64,000 nucleotides of DNA, from positions 1 to 64,000 of the forward strand of contig NZ_JACHHD010000009.1 of the NCBI RefSeq assembly GCF_014202635.1. The letters run 5' to 3'. Both the position numbers and the translations under genes were made by a program. Below are positions 1 through 7,780 of this stretch, piece after piece (positions within the stretch are counted from its first letter, which is position 1; the number at the start of each line of letters is the position of its first letter). The notes below the pieces were generated by a model. The model was not told the origin of the DNA. It saw nothing but the letters and a program-made list of their open reading frames with translations, and made no database searches. Source of the stretch: Faecalicoccus acidiformans. Its GTDB lineage: Bacteria > Bacillota_I > Bacilli_A > Erysipelotrichales > Erysipelotrichaceae.

Positions 1-110
1 TGAATTGACGTTCCTTCTTGGTTTCGTTTCTTGTTCAGTTTTCAAAGATCTCTCACGCCGCTTCCCGCGCCGTGCTCAGTTATATTACCAAATCTTATCC
101 CCCTTGTCAA
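1..110 (-). promoter_or_regulatory. rRNA operon promoter and leader (operon lies left of the window)
   Basis: On the minus strand there is a consensus promoter: TTGACA (105-110), a 17-bp spacer, TATAAT-like TAATAT (82-87), with a T-run upstream that looks like an UP element. Downstream, at 31-47, is the TTTGAAAACTGAACAA-type sequence that Firmicutes carry in rRNA leaders and spacers, followed by AACGTCAATTC near position 1. The order promoter then leader argues for the 5' end of an rRNA operon rather than an internal spacer. A short GC-rich hairpin (about 53-73) lies between promoter and the boxA-like part. The 16S gene itself is not in the window, so the assignment is inference from these signals. 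Confidence 0.75.
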
Positions 111-140
111 AAAAAATGTGCATTTTTTTTCATAAAGATT

Positions 141-182
141 AAAAAAGAGCCAATTTCCTTTATTTATCGAAGAAACTGGCTC
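141..182 (-). terminator. Intrinsic terminator of an unidentified leftward transcript
   Basis: Arms at 147-157 and 172-182 pair (GAGCCA and TGGCTC plus a TTTC/GAAA extension with one mismatch), followed on the minus strand by a T-run at 141-146. It ends whatever is transcribed leftward from about 350-400, just before the rRNA promoter. Confidence 0.75.
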
Positions 183-349
183 GCTCGTATCGGATGAATC
201 ATCTCATCTCTACCCTTTTTTACCGATAGATAAATCCTTATTTTCTGGATGTGATTCACCATATCATAGAGTCGATCTCTATGTGATAACCTTCCTTTTG
301 GTATTTCTATCCTATCATATTTCATCGGGTTGTCATTTTTGCTGTCCAA
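183..349 (-). other. Unassigned leftward transcript, possible small RNA or small protein
   Basis: This stretch ends in a good terminator, so something is transcribed leftward. A reading frame exists (TTG at 349 or ATG at 325, stop at 164-166 inside the terminator loop; 53-61 residues). It has no ribosome binding site and is rich in AGG and ATA codons, which the neighbouring genes avoid. The RNA can fold a 7-bp hairpin (CATAGAG/CTCTATG). I do not recognise it as 6S, SRP or tmRNA. A small RNA seems likelier than a protein, but neither is established. Confidence 0.3.
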
Positions 350-398
350 ATCTGTTTCAAATCTGGAACGTTTTGTTCTCTTTCATCCTTTTTTCATG

Positions 399-411
399 TA
401 AAATCATAGAT
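399..411 (+). promoter_or_regulatory. Candidate -10 box for leaderless msrC transcript
   Basis: TAAAAT at 399-404 lies 7 nt before the ATG at 412, and no Shine-Dalgarno sequence lies between. The -35 region is poor (TTGTTC with a 20-bp spacer is the best match). If used, transcription would begin at or within one base of the start codon. Confidence 0.4.
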
Positions 412-876
412 ATGAGATATATTTATGAACAATGTCAGTCTATTTTAGATCCTGCTCTGCCCTGGATCTCCAACGTATCTAATATTCTGGCAATCCTTTA
501 TCATGAGATTTCTGATTTAAACTGGGTCGGAGTCTACTTTACAGATCCTCAAAAACAGCTCTGTTTTTTAGGTCCCTTTCAAGGAAAAGTTGCATGCACC
601 AAGATCCCTTATGGGAAAGGCGTTGTGGGAACCTGCGCGCAGCAGAAAAAAACACTCGTAGTGAATGATGTACACGCCTTTCCTGGTCATATTGCCTGCG
701 ATAGCGCCTCCCGATCCGAAATCGTCATCCCATTATATAAAGATGAAAATATCATCGGCGTTTTAGATATTGACTCTCCTTTGCTTGCGCGCTTTCAAAT
801 CCCGGAAGAATCCGTCTTACAAAAAACGGCAGATCTGATCTCGGAATTATTATCCAGAGCCGACTGCCTTTGGTGA
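412..876 (+). CDS. msrC: Free methionine-(R)-sulfoxide reductase (GAF domain)
   Basis: A 154-residue single-GAF-domain protein that should reduce free methionine-R-sulfoxide in the cytosol as part of oxidative damage repair. It matches the fRMsr (E. coli YebR) pattern along its length: NWVGVYF, LGPFQGKVAC, a GxGVxGT loop, FPGHIACD, SEIVIPL and GVLDIDS. Of the family's three cysteines, the catalytic one (Cys96 in HIACD) and its usual disulfide partner (Cys62 in GKVAC, 34 residues apart as in E. coli) are present. The third, in GVCGT, is Val72, with a Cys three residues later at 75. I chose ATG 412 over the longer frame from 283 because the family starts here. Convergent with the next gene, with 4 nt between the stops and no terminator. 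Confidence 0.88.
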   Translation: MRYIYEQCQSILDPALPWISNVSNILAILYHEISDLNWVGVYFTDPQKQLCFLGPFQGKVACTKIPYGKGVVGTCAQQKKTLVVNDVHAFPGHIACDSASRSEIVIPLYKDENIIGVLDIDSPLLARFQIPEESVLQKTADLISELLSRADCLW

Positions 877-880
877 TATT

Positions 881-1615
881 CTATTCTGTATCTTCATCTA
901 AACTCAACCGAGTGATTTTGCGATCAAAGATTTTATCCGCTTTTACATGGATATACTTCATAGCCTCTTCCACTGAATCGTTGGAGGCTTTCGTAATCAA
1001 AAATGTGCGTACCTTATTCGTGCTTCCCTTTTTGACCTGTGCCCTTTGGATGGCGGTTTGACCAAGGTTGAGCGTCTTTGCGATTGCCGGAAGCAACACG
1101 CTGTATTTTGGATCTATGTCGAACATCAAAGAAACGCCTTGATTGCGGGCAAAAGAGCGCAAGACATGACTGAAAGAAAGAGGATAGTTCATTTTTTGAT
1201 CGATCATCTTCTCATCCCAAAAACCCCAGAACGCAAAACTATAAACCGGATGTTCCGTACGTAATACACCCTCATATTTTAAAAACTGATTGGCCAGTTC
1301 GCCGTTTTGATCACACGATGTAAGCAATTTATGATACCCATTTTGATTTTCACGAATTCTTTTCCAGTCATCAACCGAACCCTTGATAGTCTGACACGCT
1401 GGATCTAAACAAGAAAAAGTGAAAGTCGGCATAAACAAAAGGCCTCCCGAACCAACCACATCCATGAGGACTTCAATGATTGTCTGCGCACCACCGACCA
1501 CTTGATGACAGAAGGCGTCACTGCACTGAATACAAACGTGATCTCCTTTTTGAATCGAGAAATGTTCCAGCAGATCTCGAATGTCTGATCGAACTAAAAA
1601 AGATGGATTACTCAT
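881..1615 (-). CDS. AAC(3)/YokD-fold N-acetyltransferase-like protein, probably divergent
   Basis: A 244-residue protein of the Antibiotic_NAT (aminoglycoside 3-N-acetyltransferase) fold family: the N-terminal GDHVCIQCS and VVGGAQTIIEVLMDVVG segments, LFMPTFTF near 60-67 and EHPVYSFAFWG near 121-131 follow the family order. The family's C-terminal signature with His, Asn-Thr, His and Glu is not visible; the matching stretch at about 161-179 reads without a His. It may therefore not acetylate aminoglycosides, and a resistance call would be unsafe. The start has no SD but sits exactly 6 nt after an extended -10 box, so it may be translated from a leaderless mRNA. Divergent from the HAD phosphatase gene. 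Confidence 0.7.
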   Translation of the reverse strand: MSNPSFLVRSDIRDLLEHFSIQKGDHVCIQCSDAFCHQVVGGAQTIIEVLMDVVGSGGLLFMPTFTFSCLDPACQTIKGSVDDWKRIRENQNGYHKLLTSCDQNGELANQFLKYEGVLRTEHPVYSFAFWGFWDEKMIDQKMNYPLSFSHVLRSFARNQGVSLMFDIDPKYSVLLPAIAKTLNLGQTAIQRAQVKKGSTNKVRTFLITKASNDSVEEAMKYIHVKADKIFDRKITRLSLDEDTE

Positions 1616-1650
1616 AGGACTATTTTAACATATTTGATAGAATTGAACCA
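1613..1650 (-). promoter_or_regulatory. Extended -10 promoter giving a predicted leaderless mRNA
   Basis: On the minus strand TGTTAAAAT (1622-1630) is an extended -10 element; the ATG at 1615 begins exactly 7 nt after its last base, which is where transcription normally starts. No SD is present. The -35 is weak (TGGTTC). A rightward TGATAGAAT (-10 at 1638-1643) in the same gap probably drives the HAD gene. Confidence 0.55.
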
Positions 1651-1669
1651 TGGAAAGGAGATATCCTCT

Positions 1670-2488
1670 ATGATACATTTAGTCGCTAGTGATTTAGACG
1701 AGACTTTGCTTCGCTCTGACAAACACGTCGGACTTTATACGCAAGAAATGATCCGTAAAATCCAAGAGAAAGGAATCCATTTTGTTTGCGCAACCGGCAG
1801 GCCATTCTTTTCTATTCAAAATACCCTGAGAGAAATTGGTCAATTTCAAAAACCAGGGACTTATACCATCTCTTTAAACGGAGGTTGTGTTACCGAAAAT
1901 AATACCGGCCAAGTCTTATATACAAAACCCATGAACTTTGATTTGGTAAATCAAATCTATACATTAGGAAAAACATACGATGTAGGTATTCAAGTCTACT
2001 TGGTAGATAAGACTTATGCCTATCGTTTAAATGAAGACGAAAGACATTTTCTCAAAGGCCGCATGGAAGTTTCTGAGATTGATGCCGAAGATTTATCGTT
2101 TCTAAAGAACCGGCCGATCATCAAGATCCTTTTTGAAAATACAGATCTTTCGATCTTGAAACAGATCGAGAAGCAGCTTCCTGAAACGATTTCTCAAAAT
2201 TGTGATCTCTCGTATTCCAGCAATCGCTATTTTGAATTCAATCCCCGCGGTGTCCATAAAGGACTCGGCTTAGAATATCTTTGCGATCATCTGAAAATCG
2301 CAATCAAAGATACTTTGGCAATCGGTGACAATATCAATGACTTAGGTCTTTTAAAAACCGCCGGCCTATCCATCGGAGTCAAAAATGCCCATCCCGACAT
2401 CTTATCCACGATCGATGACTTATGTCCTTATACCCACGATGAAGATGCCGTCGGACATATTCTTCAGCGCTATATTCTTTCAAAATAA
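1670..2488 (+). CDS. Cof-type HAD hydrolase (sugar- or nucleotide-phosphatase)
   Basis: A 272-residue HAD-superfamily phosphatase of the Cof/YidA type, with a type IIB cap. Motif I is DLDET at residues 8-12 (nucleophile Asp8), motif II lies in CATGRP, and motif III is GDNINDLGLL near residue 224. These proteins dephosphorylate small phosphorylated sugars or cofactors; the substrate cannot be told from sequence. I chose ATG 1670 rather than the upstream ATG 1634 because an AAAGGAG SD lies 9 nt before it and the family begins a few residues before DxDxT. Ends in a terminator shared with glpK. Confidence 0.85.
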   Translation: MIHLVASDLDETLLRSDKHVGLYTQEMIRKIQEKGIHFVCATGRPFFSIQNTLREIGQFQKPGTYTISLNGGCVTENNTGQVLYTKPMNFDLVNQIYTLGKTYDVGIQVYLVDKTYAYRLNEDERHFLKGRMEVSEIDAEDLSFLKNRPIIKILFENTDLSILKQIEKQLPETISQNCDLSYSSNRYFEFNPRGVHKGLGLEYLCDHLKIAIKDTLAIGDNINDLGLLKTAGLSIGVKNAHPDILSTIDDLCPYTHDEDAVGHILQRYILSK

Positions 2489-2515
2489 AAACTTCCGATA
2501 ATGATGGAAGTTTTT
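2487..2515. terminator. Bidirectional terminator between HAD gene and glpK
   Basis: AAAAACTTCC (2487-2496) and GGAAGTTTTT (2506-2515) form a 10-bp stem with A-run and T-run on opposite sides, so it works for both converging genes. Confidence 0.85.
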
Positions 2516-3982
2516 TTAATACATTCGAGTCGCCGCAACCGCTTTTTTCCATTGGGCGTAAAGTTTTTCCACACTTTCGTGATCTCGCGAAGGCAAAAAC
2601 TGTTCTGTTTCACCATCCTTGAAATCGTTCATCGTAAAGAAATCAACCGCCAAGCCCGCCAGTCTGGCAGCCCCTAGTGCCGTCATCTCCAACATCTCAT
2701 TTTTATAGACAGGAATCTCCAAGATATCACTTTGAAATTGATTCAAGAAACGATTGGAACTGGCTCCGCCATCCACCTTTAGATATTCTATTTTCTGATT
2801 GAGATCTTCTTCCATGATCTGGATCAAATCCTTACTTTGATAGGCCATACTTTCTAAAGCGGCTCTGGTCAAATGACGAATATCCGTCCCCCGGGTCAAG
2901 CCAAAGATGGCACCGCGGCACTGATCATCCCAATAAGGAGCTCCTAAGCCTGTAAAGGCTGGAACGATCATAACTCCATTGCAGGAATCAACATCGGTGG
3001 CTAATTGTTCACTGTCCTTTGCGGATTTAAAGAATTTCAAACCGTCCCGCAGCCATTGAATCAGAGAACCGGACACAAAGATACTGCCCTCTAATGCATA
3101 TGCAATCTGGTCCTGGATCTTCCAGGCCACAGTGGACAATAATCCTTGTTTAGAAAGAATAGGCTGATTTCCCGTGTTCATCAATAAAAAGCCACCGGTT
3201 CCATACGTATTTTTTCCTTCCCCTTTTTGGAAACAAGACTGACCAAAAAGAGCACTTTGCTGATCCCCTACTAAACAAGCGATCGGACACGGTGTATTGA
3301 AGAAGTAGACAGGATCCACATAGCCGACAACCCCGGATGTATCCACGATCTTAGGAAGCATGTTCGAAGGAACACCAAACCATGCCAGCAATTCCGGATC
3401 CCAATCCAATGTATGGATATTCATCAATAAAGTTCGGGAACCATTCGTAACATCTGTCACATGAACCTTTCCATTCGTCATCCTCCAGACCAGCCACGTA
3501 TCGACCGTTCCAAACAAAAGATCTTCAGGATCTTCAATCGAACACTCTTCCAATATCCATCGAATCTTTGTAGCACTGAAATAAGGGTCCAAAACGAGTC
3601 CTGTTTTTTCATGGATCTTTTCTTCTAAACCTTGTTTTTTAAAACGCTCTACGATATCTGCCGTCTGCCTGGATTGCCAGACAATAGCGCGATGAACCGG
3701 CATGCCTGTCTTCTTATTCCAAACGACGGTAGTCTCGCGCTGATTGGTAATACCAATCGAAGCCACTTCTTCTGGTTTTAGATCTCCGGGCGCAAACAGT
3801 TGGGATATACAGCTTAAAGTACTCAACCAAATCGACTGCGCATCTTGTTCAACCCACCCCGGCTGCGGGAATACGTTCTGAATTTCTTCCTGTACGATTC
3901 GAATCACATTCTGATTTTGATCAAAGCAGATTGCACGAGTGCTGGTCGTGCCCTGATCGATCGCGATAATATATTTTTTCAT
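2516..3982 (-). CDS. glpK: Glycerol kinase
   Basis: A 488-residue FGGY kinase that makes glycerol-3-phosphate from glycerol and ATP. N-terminal IDQGTTSTRA is the phosphate loop, followed by NQRETTVVW, the GDQQSALFGQ segment and NTYGTGGF, all typical of GlpK; length is normal for the family. The SD (AGGTGAGA) precedes ATG 3982. No glpF or glpD lies nearby, so it is a single-gene unit. Its promoter contains a cre-like site, so CcpA-mediated repression in glucose is the expected control. Confidence 0.95.
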   Translation of the reverse strand: MKKYIIAIDQGTTSTRAICFDQNQNVIRIVQEEIQNVFPQPGWVEQDAQSIWLSTLSCISQLFAPGDLKPEEVASIGITNQRETTVVWNKKTGMPVHRAIVWQSRQTADIVERFKKQGLEEKIHEKTGLVLDPYFSATKIRWILEECSIEDPEDLLFGTVDTWLVWRMTNGKVHVTDVTNGSRTLLMNIHTLDWDPELLAWFGVPSNMLPKIVDTSGVVGYVDPVYFFNTPCPIACLVGDQQSALFGQSCFQKGEGKNTYGTGGFLLMNTGNQPILSKQGLLSTVAWKIQDQIAYALEGSIFVSGSLIQWLRDGLKFFKSAKDSEQLATDVDSCNGVMIVPAFTGLGAPYWDDQCRGAIFGLTRGTDIRHLTRAALESMAYQSKDLIQIMEEDLNQKIEYLKVDGGASSNRFLNQFQSDILEIPVYKNEMLEMTALGAARLAGLAVDFFTMNDFKDGETEQFLPSRDHESVEKLYAQWKKAVAATRMY

Positions 3983-4000
3983 CTGATCTCACCTGTCCCC

Positions 4001-4029
4001 ATTATAACACGAAAGCGCTTTCATCAAGA
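4001..4029 (-). promoter_or_regulatory. glpK promoter with embedded cre (CcpA) site
   Basis: Minus strand: an extended -10 TGTTATAAT (TATAAT at 4001-4006) and directly upstream the 14-bp palindrome TGAAAGCGCTTTCG (4010-4023), which fits the cre consensus TGWAANCGNTNWCA except for the last base. The site occupies the -35/-10 interval, a position where bound CcpA would block RNA polymerase. No strong -35 is visible. Confidence 0.75.
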
Positions 4030-4033
4030 AAGA

Positions 4034-4058
4034 GAAAAAAAGTGCATTTCTGCACTTT
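4034..4058 (-). terminator. pheST operon terminator
   Basis: AAAGTGCA and TGCACTTT (4039-4046 and 4051-4058) form an 8-bp stem with a 4-nt loop and a minus-strand T-run. The pheT stop codon (4057-4059) overlaps the stem. Confidence 0.85.
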
Positions 4059-6459
4059 ATCCACGCAATATCGCGTCACATTCCTTTTGAATATGATCGA
4101 TGATGGAAGTAAACAAGGTGTTGATCTCGTCTTCTTTCAATGTCTTCTTATCGCTTTGGAAACGAATCGACAAGGCAACGCTTTTCTTAGACGGGTCCAT
4201 ATGTTCCCCTTGATACACATCAAAGACTTCGATATCCCGAATGACCATCTCTTTATCTAAACGACCTTGTTTCTCGATTACTTTTACGACATTCTCAACC
4301 GGAAGCTGACGGTCGATCACAAAAGCCAAATCGCGCTGAACGCTTGGATATTTAGAAATCGGTACAAATTTCACTTTTGACTTTTTAACATCCATCAAAG
4401 CATCCAGTTCCAACTCACAAAGAATTGCCGATGAAACTTCGCAATCTGCTGCATAGCTTGGATGGATCTCTCCTAACAAACCGATCGTCTTATGATCAAT
4501 TTGGATCTCGCAGGAACGATAAGGATGGAAATGATCTGTATCCAGCTTATTCTCTACAAATCCAATTCGTTTCGATTGAATACCGATCCGCTCAAACAAT
4601 TCTTCTATCAAACCTTTTCCTGTATAGAAATCTGCCGGAATCGAATCTTGTGTCCAGCGTGTTTCATAGAGCTTTTGACTCAAGACAAAGGCCAAGTGTA
4701 CTTTTTTTCCTTCTTTAGCCGCCACATCACTGATCTCATATAGATTCACATCGGCAATATGACGCGCTTGATTATACGCCAGACTTTCCAGAAGACTAGG
4801 CAAAATGCTAGTGCGGATATATCGACGCTCTTCACTCATTGGACTGGCAAGTTCTATGGCTTGTCCGCAACTTAAGATCGCATTGTCTTTCTTCTTGGTC
4901 GAAACCAAAGTATAAGTAATACAATCTTGGATACCATGCTGCGTAAAGGTCGTGCGAAGATCGCGGACCAATCTCTGCCTTGCGTTTAATTTTCCTTCCG
5001 TCATTTCCATGAAAGGCAATGTACTTGGCAAGCGATCATACCCGATCAGACGGATAACTTCTTCGCTGAGATCAGCCATGCCTTCCACATCGCTTCGATA
5101 GCTCGGGATTTGAACTGTAAACTCTGTATCCTTCGATTGCGGCTGCCAGTCTAAACGACGGAAAACATCCATGATTTCTTCAGATGTAAAATCCGTTCCC
5201 AGACGATCGTTGATCGAATCAAAAGAACAAGTCAGCGTCAAAGGCTCGTACGGCGTTTTACCAAACTGTACCGTTTCTTCGATTTCTTTGGCATCCGCAT
5301 ATTCTACTAAGAGTTGAACAGCCCGATCCAAGGCCTTTTGGGCTGCCAAAGGTTCAATTCCTTTTTGATAACGGACGCTGGACTCTGTCGCCAGATTTAA
5401 ACGACGTGCCGTATTGCGAATCGATACGTGGTCAAAGATGGCACATTCAATGATCAGTCCCTGGGTCGAATCTAAGATCTTAGAGTCATCCCCTCCCATG
5501 ATCCCGGCAATTCCGATCGGTTTTCCTTGATTGGTGATGACAATATCTTCCGGTAAAAGATCATAAGTTACACCATCCAGTGCGGTATATCCTTCTTCAA
5601 AACCATCCGCAACCGTGATCTCAAGATCTTTGATTGCCGCTTTATCATAGAAGTGCATCGGTTGTCCAGTTTCTAACATTACGATATTTGAAATATCGAC
5701 GACGTTGTTGATGGAATGCATACCGGAAGCTCTTAAGAGCTCTTTCATCCATTCAGGACTTTCTTTGATTGTAATATTTCCAATAACTTTCCCTAAGAAC
5801 ATCGGACACTTTTGCGTTTTCGAAGAAACACGAAGATGCGTCGGTCCCCCTTGAGAAGCGGCATGATCATAATTTGGAAGTTGAACTTTCCGATCTAAGA
5901 TGGCTCCCACTTCCTTGGCCATATTGAAGGCAGACAAACAATCGCTGCGATTAGGAGTCAAAGCTACATCCAAGATTTCATCATTCCATCCCAGATAGCC
6001 TAACGGATCCGTATTCCCAACCGGAGCCGATTCAGGCAATACTTCGATTCCCGCCTTCTGTTCCTCCGTTAACAAGTGAGGATCTACACCCAGTTCAAAC
6101 AAAGCACAGATCATCCCATTGCTTTCTTGTCCGCGAATCGAACCTTTCTTGATTTCTAGTCCTGGAAGCTGGGCTCCCGGCTTGGCAACAATGACTTTTT
6201 GCCCGACGGCGACATTCGGTGCGCCACAAACAATCGATACGATCTCATCCCCGATATCGACTTTCGTGCAATGTAAATGATCACTGTCCGGATGCATCGT
6301 GCACTCTATGACTTGACCAATCACTAAATTAGTTCCTTGGGATTGTGATTCGACAGATTCCACTTCCAATCCGGCATCGGTGATGCGACTAGCAAGCTCA
6401 TCAATGCTCAAATCGGATATATCCATATATTGCGATAACCATTTTCTGGAAATTCTCAT
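4057..6459 (-). CDS. pheT: Phenylalanyl-tRNA synthetase beta subunit
   Basis: An 800-residue beta subunit of the (alpha beta)2 PheRS. In order: N-terminal MRISRKWL, a tRNA-binding OB domain (about 40-150, with GQVIECTMHPDSDHLHCTKVD), the B3/B4 editing domain (middle third), the B5 domain, the catalytic-like core, and a C-terminal FDX-ACB anticodon-binding domain (KYPSVQRDLAFVID onward). I chose ATG 6459, 10 nt after the pheS stop and with GGAGGAAG just upstream; the in-frame ATG at 6537 lies inside pheS. Co-transcribed with pheS under a T-box. Confidence 0.96.
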   Translation of the reverse strand: MRISRKWLSQYMDISDLSIDELASRITDAGLEVESVESQSQGTNLVIGQVIECTMHPDSDHLHCTKVDIGDEIVSIVCGAPNVAVGQKVIVAKPGAQLPGLEIKKGSIRGQESNGMICALFELGVDPHLLTEEQKAGIEVLPESAPVGNTDPLGYLGWNDEILDVALTPNRSDCLSAFNMAKEVGAILDRKVQLPNYDHAASQGGPTHLRVSSKTQKCPMFLGKVIGNITIKESPEWMKELLRASGMHSINNVVDISNIVMLETGQPMHFYDKAAIKDLEITVADGFEEGYTALDGVTYDLLPEDIVITNQGKPIGIAGIMGGDDSKILDSTQGLIIECAIFDHVSIRNTARRLNLATESSVRYQKGIEPLAAQKALDRAVQLLVEYADAKEIEETVQFGKTPYEPLTLTCSFDSINDRLGTDFTSEEIMDVFRRLDWQPQSKDTEFTVQIPSYRSDVEGMADLSEEVIRLIGYDRLPSTLPFMEMTEGKLNARQRLVRDLRTTFTQHGIQDCITYTLVSTKKKDNAILSCGQAIELASPMSEERRYIRTSILPSLLESLAYNQARHIADVNLYEISDVAAKEGKKVHLAFVLSQKLYETRWTQDSIPADFYTGKGLIEELFERIGIQSKRIGFVENKLDTDHFHPYRSCEIQIDHKTIGLLGEIHPSYAADCEVSSAILCELELDALMDVKKSKVKFVPISKYPSVQRDLAFVIDRQLPVENVVKVIEKQGRLDKEMVIRDIEVFDVYQGEHMDPSKKSVALSIRFQSDKKTLKEDEINTLFTSIIDHIQKECDAILRG

Positions 6460-6469
6460 GATCTTCCTC

Positions 6470-7504
6470 CTAATCAAACCGTTTGAACGGTTCCAAAAAG
6501 CGCATATCGTTCGTATAGAAATGACGAATATCGTCAATGCCGTATTTCAACATCGCAACACGCTCAATACCGACTCCAAACGCAAACCCTGAACACTTGT
6601 CCGGATCATAACCAGCCATCTTCAAAACATTCGGATGAACTTCTCCCGCTCCCAGGATCTCGATCCAACCAGTGCCTTTGCAAGTTGGGCATCCTTTTCC
6701 ATTACAGATATGACACGAAACATCCACTTCCACACTTGGTTCTGTAAATGGGAAAAAGCTTGGACGGAAACGAATCTGACGATCTTGTCCAAACAGTTTG
6801 CGAGCCATGAACTCCAATGTTCCTTTCAGATCCGACAAAGTCACATGTTCACCGATGACCAGGCCTTCCATCTGCATGAACTGATGAGAATGCGTCGCAT
6901 CATCATCATCGCGACGATATACTTTTCCCGGACAAACAACTTTGATTGGAAGATGTGGAGCGCTTTGTTCCAAAACCTCCATCTGAATTGCGGTCGTATG
7001 CGTACGAAGCAACCAGTTGGGATCAATATAAAGCGAATCCTGCATGTCCCGAGCCGGGTGATCCTTTGGAATATTTGCTCTCTCAAAACAATATTCATCA
7101 CTGACGATATCGTCTCCTTCGATCACTTGATAGCCCAAACCAATAAAAAGATCTTCCAATTCCTGGCACACAAGATTCAAAGGATGCAGATTTGCTATGA
7201 CAGGTTTTCTTCCTGGCAATGTGATATCGATTTTTTCTCTTTCAATTTTTTCTTGAAGCTCCTTTTTAGCCAAAGCTTCTCGTTTTTCTTCGATGGCCTT
7301 CGCAATCTGACTCTTCAGCTGATTGACTTTTTGGCCAAAAGCCGGCCTTTGATCTGGCGTCAGATCTTTCATCCCCTTCATCAGATTTTGAATCGGTCCT
7401 TTTTTCCCAAGATACTCGACCCGAACTGCATTGAGATCCTGATTGTTTTGACAATCCGCAATCTTGGTCAATGCTTCACTTTGGAGCTTTTCGATTTGTT
7501 CCAT
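6470..7504 (-). CDS. pheS: Phenylalanyl-tRNA synthetase alpha subunit
   Basis: A 344-residue class II aminoacyl-tRNA synthetase catalytic subunit. An N-terminal coiled coil (to about 85) is followed by the class II core: motif 2 around VYRRDDDDATHSHQFMQMEG and motif 3 in GFAFGVGIERVAMLKYG near the C terminus. A CxxC-CxxC insert (CHICNGKGCPTCKGTG) precedes WIEILGAG, a known variation in some PheS proteins that may bind zinc. First gene of pheS-pheT, regulated by the T-box upstream. Confidence 0.96.
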   Translation of the reverse strand: MEQIEKLQSEALTKIADCQNNQDLNAVRVEYLGKKGPIQNLMKGMKDLTPDQRPAFGQKVNQLKSQIAKAIEEKREALAKKELQEKIEREKIDITLPGRKPVIANLHPLNLVCQELEDLFIGLGYQVIEGDDIVSDEYCFERANIPKDHPARDMQDSLYIDPNWLLRTHTTAIQMEVLEQSAPHLPIKVVCPGKVYRRDDDDATHSHQFMQMEGLVIGEHVTLSDLKGTLEFMARKLFGQDRQIRFRPSFFPFTEPSVEVDVSCHICNGKGCPTCKGTGWIEILGAGEVHPNVLKMAGYDPDKCSGFAFGVGIERVAMLKYGIDDIRHFYTNDMRFLEPFKRFD

Positions 7505-7529
7505 AATATTCTTCCCTTCTTTTGATAAA

Positions 7530-7745
7530 AATAAAAAAGACGAGTACAGGAGCCAGTTACGGCGGTACCATCCTGTTTCGTCTTTTACGCACTTAATTCA
7601 TGATAACCGTATGAAACGGAAGAGGTTTTTGACTCTTGCTCGCAGGTGAATTCTTCCAATTTCTTCGTTCAGATCTTACAGCCAAGGATCCGATTCTCTT
7701 GCCGAAGCCGGTTTGGAGTACTACTCCTGTTCAACGCTTTAGATA
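7530..7745 (-). promoter_or_regulatory. T-box riboswitch, phenylalanine specifier, with terminator
   Basis: The pheS leader on the minus strand carries the T-box core AGGATGGTACCGCC (about 7562-7574) and ends in a terminator whose arms lie near 7539-7553 and 7570-7582, followed by a T-run at 7533-7538. The antiterminator would use the T-box instead of the terminator. A specifier candidate TTC (7650-7648), in the context GAATTCACC, matches tRNA-Phe(GAA). Uncharged tRNA-Phe should bind and allow read-through into pheST. Confidence 0.9.
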
Positions 7746-7751
7746 TAATGG

Positions 7752-7780
7752 ATTATACAAAATCGTCTGATAAGTTTCAA
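7752..7780 (-). promoter_or_regulatory. pheST promoter
   Basis: TTGAAA (7775-7780), 17-bp spacer, TATAAT (7752-7757) on the minus strand. The -35 box overlaps the last codons of the upstream membrane-protein gene (stop at 7777). Confidence 0.85.

Noticed and set aside
1-60. 16S-23S spacer
   Set aside because: A consensus promoter directly upstream in the same orientation fits the operon leader better than an internal spacer.
183-349. 6S RNA, SRP RNA or tmRNA
   Set aside because: None of the conserved sequence elements of these RNAs could be found.
881-1615. Aminoglycoside resistance gene
   Set aside because: The catalytic C-terminal motif of AAC(3) is not visible, so resistance is not supported.
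6635-7525. Long rightward open frame of 296 codons opposite pheS
   Set aside because: It lies antisense to a certain pheS gene, has no SD and no family motif; it is a shadow of the real gene.
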